Source: Flavobacteriales bacterium UBA3364 (lineage in GTDB: Bacteria > Bacteroidota > Bacteroidia > Flavobacteriales_F > PHOS-HE28). From it: 53,391 nt of DNA. The position numbers and the translations under genes were made by a program. How positions within the stretch are numbered: position 1 is the stretch's first letter; every line of letters starts with the position of its first letter. The notes beneath the pieces were generated by a model. It was not told where the DNA came from. It saw only the letters and a program-made list of their open reading frames with translations, and made no database searches. The DNA is taken from NCBI GenBank assembly GCA_002360495.1, contig DEQO01000044.1, positions 1-53,391 of the forward strand, written 5' to 3'. This document shows, piece after piece, positions 33,745-42,054 of the stretch.

Positions 33745-35907
33745 TCAGCGGATCAGTGCCACGTGCCCGACACGTTCGTGCAACTTGCCATCGGTGTCCT
33801 GCATCCTCAGTTTCCACACGTAGATCCCATCGGGAAAGCCATCGCCCGACCATGCGCTTTGGGGAGAGGACCCGGAGAAGATCACCGTGCCCCAACGGTC
33901 GTACAGGTCGAGTTGGAAAACCTTTGGATCACGCGTCGTCGGGGTCGCCCGGAAACTGTCGTTGATGCCATCGTTGTTGGGTGTGAACGCGTTCGGTATA
34001 TACACCGCAAAGGGCTCCTCTACGCAAAGTACGGTCGTGGCACTGTCCGTGCAACCCAGGTCCGACGTGGCTTCCAACGTGATGTTGTAACAGTCCACCG
34101 CATCGTACCGCATCACCGGTGATCGTTCCGTGGACGTGCTATCGTCGAAGGCATCGAAGTGCCAAAGCCATATGCTTGCTCCGGAGCTTCCGTTGTTGAA
34201 CAGCACCATGGGATCTTCGATCGTGACAGCACGCGGCTCGATGCTGAAACGCGCTTCCGGCAATGGCCAGGCATGGATGAGCCCAGCCTGCACCACCGTG
34301 GCCGGGCATCGCGTATCGTTCCCGAGCGGCGAAACGGTCAGCGTGACGTCGTGATCACCGACGGAAAAGCAATGCGACGCGGATGCTCCTGTTGCCAAGC
34401 CGCCATCGCTGAAGTTCCAGGCGTAGTCCACGTCGCCCAGGTCCTGTGCTTGGAATGTGGCACATTGGGGTGCACAACCCTCGGTATCCGCCGCTGTGAA
34501 GGTGGGTTGTACTTGCTCGCCCGGTAGCACGGTGATCGTGGCATCGTCGCTACCGCATACGTCGGAAACAGTGACCGTCCAAGTGCCCGGCCCGGTCACG
34601 TCCAATTCGGCTGTTGTTCCACCGGTGCTCCAAGCATAGCTCGACCCGCCGGATGCTATCAGGTGCACGACCTGTGCCGGGCAGGCCGTTGCCGGGCCTT
34701 CGACGCTGGCGATCGGCGTGTCGGTGATGGAGACGGCGATCGTATCCGAAACTTCACCGCACGAACTGCTGGCGGTCACGATGTATTCGCCGGTGGTATC
34801 GACCGTGATCACGGCTGTTTGGGCACCGGTATTCCAAGTGTATGCCGAAGCCCCGCTCGCAACAAGGTCGACGGTGGATCCTGAACATAAGCTCGTGGGG
34901 CCATCCGGTGTGATCACAACGTTCGGTGTCCCTTGTACCCAGAGCTGTATCTGGTCGCATACCGTATCGCCGCAGGCGCTTACAGCGCAGAAGTAGAGCA
35001 AGGTGCTGGTGGTCTCCGTCGGCCCGAGCGTGTAGGTGGTCGTGGTACCGCTGGTGTTGCTGAAGGTGCCCGATCCACCTGACCAATAGGAGGAGGTCAC
35101 GTTGCCGACAGTGACCGCGTTCAGCAGTGCGCTCGCGCCGCAGGGCATCGGTTCCACGTCCGACGTGATGGTCGCTGAGAATTGTGTCACGGGTGCCTGG
35201 CAGCCATCGTTGAAGTAGTCCAGCACAGGTGTGCCGGGCCAACTGATCGCCAGACCGGACCCGTCGTTCTGTGGTGAACTGCCACCATAGGTACCCAGTT
35301 GGTTCACCAATTGCGGCAGGTTGTAGGTCACGGAATCGCTGCACTGGATCGAGACCACGTACAGGATGAAAGTGCGGAAGCTCTGGGTCCCGCTTGGCGT
35401 GTTGCTGACCCCGCTGCCGTTGTTCGTGTTCTTGAAATGCCCGAAGGTGTTGCCCGCTTCCTGGAAGATCACGTACAGCGTATCAGAAAGGTCCGCAAAG
35501 GAGTTGCCCGCCACGCACATGTCCGTACTGGTGATCCCAAGGACGCGTTTACCAGCTGGTATGATCCCGCCCGGCGGTTCGATCAGCCAGCCGCAATTCG
35601 TGATCGTTGCGTTCAACTGGCCCGTTAGCGAAGCCGTTGTCGCGTTCTGCACCCAACCTAAGAAGGCGTTCGGCGTGGCCCATTGGACTTCGATATCGGA
35701 AAGTGCAATGGGATCGGGTCCGGTGATGAAGCGGAACATCTCGTTCTCGCCTTCCTGCGCACCAGCGCAAGCGCTCTGGCAGGCATCGACCAGAACGCTT
35801 TCCAGTTCCAGGCATTTTGCGGGTATCTGGGCATTCCCGACCCCTGCCCATAGCAACGCGACCAACGCTGGGGCTCGAGTGATGGGAGAGGGGATACTGG
35901 ACTTCAC
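33745..35907 (-). CDS. Secreted PKD-type protein with T9SS type B (gliding) sorting domain
   Basis: A 720-residue exported protein. A signal peptide (to GVGNAQ) is followed by an N-terminal region of about 230 residues rich in Cys and Asn, then several Ig/PKD-like units (GPTSLCSGSTVDLVASGAS, GPATACPAQVVHLIASGGSS) and a PKD repeat with DVDYAWNFSDGG. The last 90 residues are a type B sorting domain: VYIPNAFTPNNDGINDSF, FQLDLYDRWGTVIF and GIYVWKLRMQD. Such cargo is moved by the T9SS and is often surface-held. The start is a GTG at 35907, supported by the signal peptide directly after it. Confidence 0.87.
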   Translation of the reverse strand: MKSSIPSPITRAPALVALLWAGVGNAQIPAKCLELESVLVDACQSACAGAQEGENEMFRFITGPDPIALSDIEVQWATPNAFLGWVQNATTASLTGQLNATITNCGWLIEPPGGIIPAGKRVLGITSTDMCVAGNSFADLSDTLYVIFQEAGNTFGHFKNTNNGSGVSNTPSGTQSFRTFILYVVSIQCSDSVTYNLPQLVNQLGTYGGSSPQNDGSGLAISWPGTPVLDYFNDGCQAPVTQFSATITSDVEPMPCGASALLNAVTVGNVTSSYWSGGSGTFSNTSGTTTTYTLGPTETTSTLLYFCAVSACGDTVCDQIQLWVQGTPNVVITPDGPTSLCSGSTVDLVASGASAYTWNTGAQTAVITVDTTGEYIVTASSSCGEVSDTIAVSITDTPIASVEGPATACPAQVVHLIASGGSSYAWSTGGTTAELDVTGPGTWTVTVSDVCGSDDATITVLPGEQVQPTFTAADTEGCAPQCATFQAQDLGDVDYAWNFSDGGLATGASASHCFSVGDHDVTLTVSPLGNDTRCPATVVQAGLIHAWPLPEARFSIEPRAVTIEDPMVLFNNGSSGASIWLWHFDAFDDSTSTERSPVMRYDAVDCYNITLEATSDLGCTDSATTVLCVEEPFAVYIPNAFTPNNDGINDSFRATPTTRDPKVFQLDLYDRWGTVIFSGSSPQSAWSGDGFPDGIYVWKLRMQDTDGKLHERVGHVALIR

Positions 35908-36023
35908 AACAGGACGACGCGCTCAGCATGTGCAAGGTTCGCCAGCGCTCGGACAAAGTTCGGTGGTCTTGGATCGATCCCGAAGTGGATGCGGCTCCTT
36001 GGCTTCAGGCTGCACAAGGCACT

Positions 36024-36248
36024 TCAATCCTCCCACCCCATCTCCTTTTTCGGCACCGCCTTCAGCAATCCTTCACCCACTCTGTAACTGATGCTGCCAT
36101 GCCCATCGGTGATCTCCTGGACGTTGTACACGATGTTCTGCCGGCTGTGGCTCCAGAAACGGGCCACGATACGCGCCGGGCGGTCCAGGTATATGACCGT
36201 ATCGCCCACCTTGAATTTTGCCATCGACGGAAGTTTCGTCAAGTCCAT
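36024..36248 (-). CDS. Small protein of unknown function
   Basis: A 74-residue frame beginning MDLTKLPSMAKFKVGDTV. It reads like a small SH3-like beta-barrel domain (KFKVGDTVIYLDRPARI, RQNIVYNVQEITDG, ISYRVGEGLLKAVPKKE), where a GDxV/I-type strand pair recurs in ribosome- and cell-wall-binding barrels. The ATG at 36248 is supported by TATCTTCC 7 bp upstream, and another Met at 36224 is possible. It follows a second small unknown gene on the same strand. Confidence 0.6.
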   Translation of the reverse strand: MDLTKLPSMAKFKVGDTVIYLDRPARIVARFWSHSRQNIVYNVQEITDGHGSISYRVGEGLLKAVPKKEMGWED

Positions 36249-36292
36249 GTCCTGGAAGATAGGAACGGAATGGACCGGCTGACGATGCCTGC

Positions 36293-36691
36293 TCAGTTCT
36301 GCGAAGGATCCATCGCTTGTTGCGGTGCAGGCTTGGCTGTGGCCTCCACCGGTACTTCCGCCCAACGGTTCCAGTTGTAGACCGTGGACTGTCCATGTGC
36401 CTTGGCGAAGACCATCGCATTGTGCACATCGGTGAAAAGGCGACAACTGCTGTAACGCATCCTGCCATCCACCGGATCGCGATACCCGCTCACGACGGAA
36501 TCGTGGTCCAACGCATGTTGCAGCACGGTCTCAAGGTCCGGCAGACCGTCCTTTCCCGCAGGCACGCTGTACGCAGCGATCAGGTCAGAGGTCACGTAGC
36601 AATTGGCGCGTACGTCGTAGCTGAACCGTTGCTTTCGGGTGGCGATGGAGCGAAGGCGCTCGAGCAGTAGGGTATAGGCGCGGTCGGACAT
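36293..36691 (-). CDS. Protein of unknown function
   Basis: A 132-residue soluble protein I do not recognise. The start is the ATG at 36691 (MSDRAYTLLLERLRSIA), with GACCTTCG about 20 bp upstream. It has a helical N-terminus, a central beta-rich part (RFSYDVRANCYVTSDLIAAY, RMRYSSCRLFTDVHNAMVF) and an Ala/Pro-rich C-terminal tail (ATAKPAPQQAMDPSQN). No signal peptide or membrane helix. It lies 44 bp before the small SH3-like gene on the same strand. Confidence 0.65.
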   Translation of the reverse strand: MSDRAYTLLLERLRSIATRKQRFSYDVRANCYVTSDLIAAYSVPAGKDGLPDLETVLQHALDHDSVVSGYRDPVDGRMRYSSCRLFTDVHNAMVFAKAHGQSTVYNWNRWAEVPVEATAKPAPQQAMDPSQN

Positions 36692-36834
36692 GGAGGACGT
36701 TGACGTGAGGCGCCGAAGGTCTTGTGATCCGGACACCCACGGATCGTCCGATCGCGCGAAGGATCAACAGCGGATCGTCGTTAAATGGACTTGCATCCAT
36801 GGAGGCTATTGCCACTCAGGGACTTGCCCATGGA

Positions 36835-38223
36835 TCAGCCACGCACCGAATTCACGAACCGCATCCCCACCAACCGATCGTACCGCTGTTGGTGATCGGT
36901 GAGGTACACCAGCACGAGGTAGTCGTTCTCGGTCTGGTAGTGCGAGCCTTCGATCGCCGTAAGGTCCGCAGCGGATGCGCCTTGCGATCTCGTGGCGAAG
37001 GTGAAATCGAAGAAGCCTTGTTTCAGCAAGGCCTTGAGCCCGTAAGCCTTCTCTTCGGGGGACCAGCTCATGCGGTAGGCGTTCTGGCAGGTGAAGTCGC
37101 TGAAGCCACCGTACACGAACACGGGTTCAGCCAATTCCGCGCTCATCGGCAGGATGAAATGTACGTTCACGTAATCGGCACCCAGGGGATCGCCGTCAAC
37201 CAGGTCGTTCCGCACGAGGAACCTGCCGTTGTTGTCGCGCTGGTTATCATACACACGGATGTTGCGCTTGATGTCCGGCAGCAGATAGGCCTCGTAGACC
37301 CCTGCACCCGCTCCGGGCTCGATCCGGCCGATGTTACGTGTGGCCAGACGCAGGTTCTTCAGATCGAAATTGCGGTATTCGTTACCGCCCATGAACAGAC
37401 CCTGTTCCGGGAAGTCGTACACCAGTTCATTGTCGCGGACGAAACGGGGTTTGAAGTTCGTCCGGGCGTCATCCCACCGCATGTTCTGCAGAACGGTGAC
37501 GTGGATATCCCCGAACGGATCCTGTACGTACAGCCCGGGATAGCGGATGCTGAGATCCACTTGCTGCGCGACGTCGCGAAGGTCGATGTTGCGGGTGGCC
37601 TTCACCTGTGCATCGATCTGCAAGGCCTGCTCCGTGACCATGAAGCGCCGGGTGAGGACGAGATCTTCCTCGTCACTGCCACGGTACACTTTCAACAGGT
37701 AATTGCCCGAACGTGTGAACCGCATCATTCCGTTGGGGAACTCCAGTTCGTAGTGGATGAAGGGCTGCAGCGTGTTGTAGCTCTGGCGGCCCGTGGGGAT
37801 GTAATCGTTCATGGCACCGCTGAGGTACTGGCCCTGCATCAGGTCGCTGGCCGCCCAATCGGCCGTGCAATGCACCACCGTGTAGGAGAGGCTCTCGATG
37901 TTCGGTTGCAGGTCGTCGAAACGCAGGACCAGAGGCTCCTGGTTCTCCAGATCGGTGATCGGGGGCGCCAGTTCGAAGCCCCTCTTGAAAAGTTGTACCG
38001 TACGCACGGTTGGACTATAGGTGTGGTCCTCGTAGCGGATGACAACGTCCTGCCAGTATTCCGGCGGGGCGGTGGCGACCGCGGGGGATGAACTTCCGCA
38101 GCCCGCAGCGATCAGGAGTGGCGAAAGACAGACGACGAGGATCCGGACAAGAACGGACGCGTGTGTGCGAAAAGCGGCGCTGGACAAAGGGCTGGTCGTT
38201 GTTTTGGGCCGCGGAAGCAGCAT
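36835..38223 (-). CDS. Type IX secretion system plug lipoprotein (DUF5103 family)
   Basis: A 462-residue lipoprotein. The signal peptide ends in a lipobox (LSPLLIAAGC, Cys about residue 33). The body matches the DUF5103 / T9SS plug family, which seals one side of the SprA translocon channel in the outer membrane: YTVVHCTADWAASDLMQG, LEFPNGMMRFTRSGNYLLK, and WSPEEKAYGLKALLKQGFF followed by DFTFATR. The ATG at 38223 begins the signal peptide, whereas an in-frame longer start would precede it without cause. Length is typical of the family. Its presence shows a T9SS, whose other core genes are not in this window. Confidence 0.87.
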   Translation of the reverse strand: MLLPRPKTTTSPLSSAAFRTHASVLVRILVVCLSPLLIAAGCGSSSPAVATAPPEYWQDVVIRYEDHTYSPTVRTVQLFKRGFELAPPITDLENQEPLVLRFDDLQPNIESLSYTVVHCTADWAASDLMQGQYLSGAMNDYIPTGRQSYNTLQPFIHYELEFPNGMMRFTRSGNYLLKVYRGSDEEDLVLTRRFMVTEQALQIDAQVKATRNIDLRDVAQQVDLSIRYPGLYVQDPFGDIHVTVLQNMRWDDARTNFKPRFVRDNELVYDFPEQGLFMGGNEYRNFDLKNLRLATRNIGRIEPGAGAGVYEAYLLPDIKRNIRVYDNQRDNNGRFLVRNDLVDGDPLGADYVNVHFILPMSAELAEPVFVYGGFSDFTCQNAYRMSWSPEEKAYGLKALLKQGFFDFTFATRSQGASAADLTAIEGSHYQTENDYLVLVYLTDHQQRYDRLVGMRFVNSVRG

Positions 38224-38263
38224 CGAAAGGTAGCTACATTCGACCGATGCTTCAGTTGTGCGT

Positions 38264-38668
38264 ATGATGGTTTGGTGGTATCCCGTGCTGGTGTTGGTGG
38301 TCGTTGCAACCGTTGTGCTGACCGTTCGTGCGATCCGTGGAAAACAACGACACCCGGGATACGTCCGCATCCGGGTCAACGGAGAGCGCGTGCTGGATGT
38401 ACCCACCGGTGGCGCGCTCCTTCATGCGCTGGCCAGGGAAGGTATCTCCCTACCGACTACCTGCGGTGGCACCGGTAGTTGCGCATGGTGCAAGTGCAAG
38501 GTGACAAGAGGTGGTGGGCGCATCACGGACCAAGAGCAGCCGTATTTCAGCAGAACGCAGGTGGAAGATCATTGGCGGTTGGCCTGTCAGGTGGAAGTGC
38601 TTCGCGATATGGAGGTGGAAGTCCCTGCGGGCCTGCTCCATCCCAAGCAAAGGAGCGGAACAGCATGA
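38264..38668 (+). CDS. Membrane-anchored [2Fe-2S] ferredoxin, NqrF N-terminal type
   Basis: A 134-residue protein with one N-terminal membrane helix (YPVLVLVVVATVVLTV) and a plant-type [2Fe-2S] ferredoxin domain. The cluster cysteines are 67, 73, 76 and 108 (CGGTGSCAWC and LACQ), spacing C-x5-C-x2-C-x31-C, identical to that of the NqrF subunit of the sodium-pumping NADH:quinone reductase. The large FAD/NADH domain that normally follows in NqrF is absent: the frame ends after the ferredoxin. It could be a stand-alone electron carrier at the membrane. The ATG at 38264 is used; a GTG at 38258 is possible. TACATTCG lies about 25 bp upstream. Confidence 0.85.
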   Translation: MMVWWYPVLVLVVVATVVLTVRAIRGKQRHPGYVRIRVNGERVLDVPTGGALLHALAREGISLPTTCGGTGSCAWCKCKVTRGGGRITDQEQPYFSRTQVEDHWRLACQVEVLRDMEVEVPAGLLHPKQRSGTA

Positions 38669-38734
38669 CGGAACGCACGGGCATCCGTCCGTGATCGCGA
38701 TCTTTGTCCGCCCCAAGTCCGGGTCTTCGAAACC

Positions 38735-39865
38735 ATGCGTATCGGTATCGTCTGTTATCCGACCTTCGGCGGAAGTGGCGTGGTGGCCACGGAGCTTGGG
38801 ATGGCCCTCGCCCAGAAAGGCCACACCGTCCACTTCATCACCTACGGCCGCCCTGTTCGGCTGCGCGACCATCCGAACGTACACTACCACGAGGTGCGCG
38901 TTAGCGACTATCCGCTCTTCGACTACCAACCGTACGAGTTGGTGCTCACCAGCAAGTTGGTGGACGTGGCCAAGTTCGCCGGGCTCGATCTCCTGCATGT
39001 ACACTATGCGATCCCGCACGCCAGCGCCGCGTGGATGGCCCAGCAGATCCTCTTGGCGGAAGGACGCCGCCTGCCGTTCGTCACCACCTTGCATGGCACG
39101 GACATCACACTCGTAGGACGCGATCCCAGCTTCGAGCCGGTGATCACCTTCAGCATGGAACGCAGCGATGCCGTCACGGCTGTTTCCGAAAGTTTGAAAC
39201 GTGATACCTATGCCCACTTCCCGCTGAAACGCGAGGTGCAGGTGATCCCCAACTTCGTATGCGTGGACCAGTATCGGCAGACACCGGACCCGCTCTTACG
39301 AGTGCGCTATGCGCCCAACGGAGAACGGCTCGTGGTGCATGTCTCGAACTTCCGCCCGGTGAAGCGTGTGGAGGACGTGGTACATATGTTCAACATCCTG
39401 CGGAAGGAAATTCCGGCCCGCCTGCTGATGATCGGTGATGGCCCGGAGCGGCAACGGATCGAAACGTTGTGCCGGCAGTCGGACAGTTGTCACGCCATCC
39501 AGTTCCTCGGGAAAATGACCCGGCCCGAGGAGGTCGTCGCCAGTTGCGACCTTTTCGCGTTGACCAGTGAGGCCGAGAGCTTTGGTCTGGCCGCGTTGGA
39601 GGCCATGGCCTGTGGCGTACCGGTGGTGAGCACCGATGGCGGCGGATTACCCGAGGTGAACATCCATGGCGTCAGCGGGCTGCTCAGCCCGGTGGGCAAT
39701 ACCGCTGCGATGGCCGCGAACGCGAAGACGATCCTGCAGGATGAGGCCACCTATCAGCGTTTCCGCAAAGGGGCATTGAACGAGGCGCGCCGTTTCGACC
39801 TGGACCTCGTACTCCCGCGTTACGAGGAATTGTACAGCAGCTTGGTCGCACTGGAGAACGCGTGA
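38735..39865 (+). CDS. bshA: BshA, N-acetylglucosaminyl-L-malate synthase
   Basis: A 376-residue GT4 glycosyltransferase that joins GlcNAc to L-malate, the first step of bacillithiol synthesis, a low-molecular-weight thiol used by many Bacteroidota. Family features are IGIVCYPTFGGSGVVATELG at the N-terminus, LLHVHYAIPHASAAW, TTLHGTDITLVGRDPSF and the C-terminal ALTSEAESFGLAALEAMACG with GVPVVSTDGGGLPE. The length fits. GATCTTTG lies about 28 bp before the ATG. Its stop overlaps the next ORF (TGATG). bshB and bshC are not in the window. Confidence 0.95.
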   Translation: MRIGIVCYPTFGGSGVVATELGMALAQKGHTVHFITYGRPVRLRDHPNVHYHEVRVSDYPLFDYQPYELVLTSKLVDVAKFAGLDLLHVHYAIPHASAAWMAQQILLAEGRRLPFVTTLHGTDITLVGRDPSFEPVITFSMERSDAVTAVSESLKRDTYAHFPLKREVQVIPNFVCVDQYRQTPDPLLRVRYAPNGERLVVHVSNFRPVKRVEDVVHMFNILRKEIPARLLMIGDGPERQRIETLCRQSDSCHAIQFLGKMTRPEEVVASCDLFALTSEAESFGLAALEAMACGVPVVSTDGGGLPEVNIHGVSGLLSPVGNTAAMAANAKTILQDEATYQRFRKGALNEARRFDLDLVLPRYEELYSSLVALENA

Positions 39866-40425
39866 TGGAGCGGATCAGTGAGCGTGTGAGCGTGGACCGC
39901 TCCGAGGGACGGACGAGCGTTGTCATCAGCGCCCGGCTCCCGAAAGCAAAGGAGGCCATGCTGGTCGCGTGGTTCGTGGCTTGGATCGCTATAGGCGCCT
40001 TTGTGTTGTACGAACGAGGAACGCTCCCGGCGGGCGATGCCATTCGCCAATACCTGCTCATTTTCCTGGCCTTCTGGTTGTATTTCGCCGTGCGGGTGGG
40101 GAAAGCCGTATTGTGGCGCTTGAGAGGGTTTGAATTGTGGCGTTTGAAGGATGGCTCCTTCACCATCAAGGACAGCATTTTCGGCTACGGAAAGGCACAC
40201 CCTTACTTCATCGAGAACATCCAGCGCCTGGGTCTACTGACCGTGGACCGGACCTCGATCAAGTACCAATTGAACGACTCGTTCTGGACCATCGGTGGCG
40301 AACGCCTCGGTTTCGAGCACTTGGGCCGCAAGGTGATCTTCGGCAAGGGGCTCAATGACGAAGAGGCGAAACGGGTGCTCTTTGTTCTGCAGGATGCGTT
40401 GAAGCGGGAGCGGAGGAAGGGTTGA
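39865..40425 (+). CDS. Two-helix membrane protein of unknown function
   Basis: A 186-residue protein translationally coupled to bshA by a TGATG overlap. Two membrane helices (AMLVAWFVAWIAIGAFVLYE and YLLIFLAFWLYFAVRVG) are followed by a soluble C-terminal domain with FELWRLKDGSFTIKDSIFG and a basic end. I do not recognise it. The C-terminal part, with alternating hydrophobic residues, has a PH-like flavour common to small two-helix membrane proteins, but that is only a guess. Converges with the RidA gene. Confidence 0.75.
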   Translation: MERISERVSVDRSEGRTSVVISARLPKAKEAMLVAWFVAWIAIGAFVLYERGTLPAGDAIRQYLLIFLAFWLYFAVRVGKAVLWRLRGFELWRLKDGSFTIKDSIFGYGKAHPYFIENIQRLGLLTVDRTSIKYQLNDSFWTIGGERLGFEHLGRKVIFGKGLNDEEAKRVLFVLQDALKRERRKG

Positions 40426-40475
40426 CCAGTGCCCCAGGATCGTTCCTGCATGACCCTGGATCCACGTGCCCGGCT

Positions 40476-40853
40476 TCAACCTCTGCAAGCGATCCCGCTG
40501 ATCTCCACATTCACACCTCTCGGCAACCCCTTCACGGCAACCGCTTCCCGCGCCGGCGGCGTCTCCTTGAAGTAGGTGCCGTACACTTCGTTCACTGCGC
40601 CATAGTGGGCCATGTCGCTCAGAAATATGGTCACTTTCACCAGGTGGCCGTGGTCCAGCCCTGCAGCGCTCAGCAGGTTGCCGATGTTGTCCATCACCTT
40701 CCGCGTTTCGGTTGCGATGTCGCTGGTGTGCAGGTTGCCGTGCTCGTCCAAGGCGATCTGCCCGCTGAGGTAGACCGTGCCACCTGTTTCGATGGCCGGC
40801 GTGTAAGGTGCGAGCGGCTTGGCGGCGTCGGGTGGGAAGATGGCCTTCTTCAT
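40476..40853 (-). CDS. ridA: RidA-family enamine/imine deaminase
   Basis: A 125-residue protein of the YjgF/RidA family, which hydrolyses reactive 2-aminoacrylate and related enamines made by PLP enzymes. It has APYTPAIETGGTVYLSGQIA near the start, the TRKVMDNIGNLLSAAGLDHG helix, KVTIFLSDMAHYGAVNEVY and the C-terminal PAREAVAVKGLPRGVNVEIS with the conserved Arg that binds the substrate carboxylate. The ATG at 40853 is used; a TTG two codons earlier is unlikely. Lone minus-strand gene among plus-strand genes. Confidence 0.94.
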   Translation of the reverse strand: MKKAIFPPDAAKPLAPYTPAIETGGTVYLSGQIALDEHGNLHTSDIATETRKVMDNIGNLLSAAGLDHGHLVKVTIFLSDMAHYGAVNEVYGTYFKETPPAREAVAVKGLPRGVNVEISGIACRG

Positions 40854-40970
40854 GGTCAATGCGTTACGTGTTGGCGAGATGCGCGTTACGTGTTGGTAAG
40901 GACAAAGGTGATCTCACCGAGCAGAACCCGCAACCCGTAACTGCTGGACCCGCAACTCTTCCCAGTAGGA

Positions 40971-40978
40971 TAGCTTTG
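40971..40978 (+). promoter_or_regulatory. Candidate -7 promoter element for surE
   Basis: TAGCTTTG matches TAnnTTTG and lies 7 bp before the surE ATG, implying a near-leaderless transcript for the surE-lpxB run. No good -33 TTTG box at the usual distance. Confidence 0.45.
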
Positions 40979-40985
40979 TCACCCG

Positions 40986-41768
40986 ATGAACAAGGACAAG
41001 CCTCTCATTCTCGTTACCAACGACGACGGCATCTTCGCGCCGGGCATACGCGCGCTGGCCGAGGAAATGAAAGCCTTCGGCCGGGTGATGGTGCTGGCAC
41101 CCGACAAGCCGCAGAGCGCCATGGGCCATGCGATCACGATCCACAGTTTCCTGCGGATGAACAAAGTGGACCTGATGGAGGGCGTCGAAGCGTGGAGTTG
41201 CAGCGGGACCCCGGTGGATTGTGTGAAACTGGCGATCTACAAGCTGCTCGGCGGCAGCAAGCCGGACCTGCTCGTCAGCGGCGTGAACCACGGGGCCAAC
41301 ATCAGCATCAACGTCTTGTATAGCGGGACCATGAGCGCAGCGGTGGAAGGTGCCATGGAAGGCATTCCGAGCATCGGCTTCAGCCTGATGGACCATGCGA
41401 TCGAGGCTGACTTTGCCCAAGTGCGGCCGGTGATCCGTAGTGTGGTCGGCAATACGCTGACGCACGGGATGGCCTTCGGGACCTGCCTCAATGTGAACGT
41501 TCCGCGAAGCGACGGCGCTCCCCTGAATGGCATGCGCGTATGCCGCCAGGCCAAAGCCAACTACAAGGACGAGTTCGAGACACGGCTCGATCCCGGCAAC
41601 AAGGAATACTACTGGATGCGTGGCGAGTTCGAGAGCGAGGAGCAGGGGGAGGATACCGATGTATGGGCGGTGAACCACCGCTACGTGAGCATCGTTCCCG
41701 TGCAGTTCGACATGACCGCGCACCACGCCATCGCCCCGTTGAATACCTGGGACCATGCGCTCCGATAG
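40986..41768 (+). CDS. surE: SurE 5'/3'-nucleotidase
   Basis: A 260-residue metal-dependent nucleoside monophosphatase. Motifs are ILVTNDDGIFAPGIRAL (the metal-binding Asp-Asp pair), APDKPQSAMGHAIT, CSGTPVDCVKLAIYKLL and LLVSGVNHGANISINVLYSG, all family hallmarks. It acts in the cytoplasm on nucleotides and is often stress-linked. The ATG at 40986 follows the TAGCTTTG box. It is first in a run with a small membrane protein and lpxB, overlapping the next gene by 14 bp. Confidence 0.95.
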   Translation: MNKDKPLILVTNDDGIFAPGIRALAEEMKAFGRVMVLAPDKPQSAMGHAITIHSFLRMNKVDLMEGVEAWSCSGTPVDCVKLAIYKLLGGSKPDLLVSGVNHGANISINVLYSGTMSAAVEGAMEGIPSIGFSLMDHAIEADFAQVRPVIRSVVGNTLTHGMAFGTCLNVNVPRSDGAPLNGMRVCRQAKANYKDEFETRLDPGNKEYYWMRGEFESEEQGEDTDVWAVNHRYVSIVPVQFDMTAHHAIAPLNTWDHALR

Positions 41769-42054
41769 CCTGCCGCTGGGTGTCATCCTCGGCCTGATAG
41801 CACCTGTGCTCGGCTTCTTCGCCTATGCGATGATCTATGTCACCGGTATTCGCCCGCACCTGGACCTCAATTACTTCATCAACGACCTCTTCATCGGCAC
41901 ACGCAGGTACCAGTCGCCGGTTCTGTCCTTGTCGTTGATCGCCAACCTTCCATTGTTCTTCTGGTTCGATCGCAGAGAGATGCCGCAGGCCATGCGTGGT
42001 GTCATTGCGGCCACCTTCATTTATGGCGTAGCGATCGTCGCACTCTCCTTCTGA
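41755..42054 (+). CDS. Small membrane protein between surE and lpxB
   Basis: A 99-residue protein with three hydrophobic segments (LPLGVILGLIAPVLGFFAYA, VLSLSLIANLPLFFWF and AATFIYGVAIVALSF). I do not recognise a named family. It begins inside the end of surE and its stop overlaps the lpxB start by one base (TGATG), so it is probably co-translated. Its place next to lpxB hints at a role in the envelope, but no function is known. Confidence 0.78.
   Translation: MRSDSLPLGVILGLIAPVLGFFAYAMIYVTGIRPHLDLNYFINDLFIGTRRYQSPVLSLSLIANLPLFFWFDRREMPQAMRGVIAATFIYGVAIVALSF

Noticed and set aside
36724..38091. 455-codon plus-strand frame
   Set aside because: Antisense to the T9SS plug gene; no domain or start signal.
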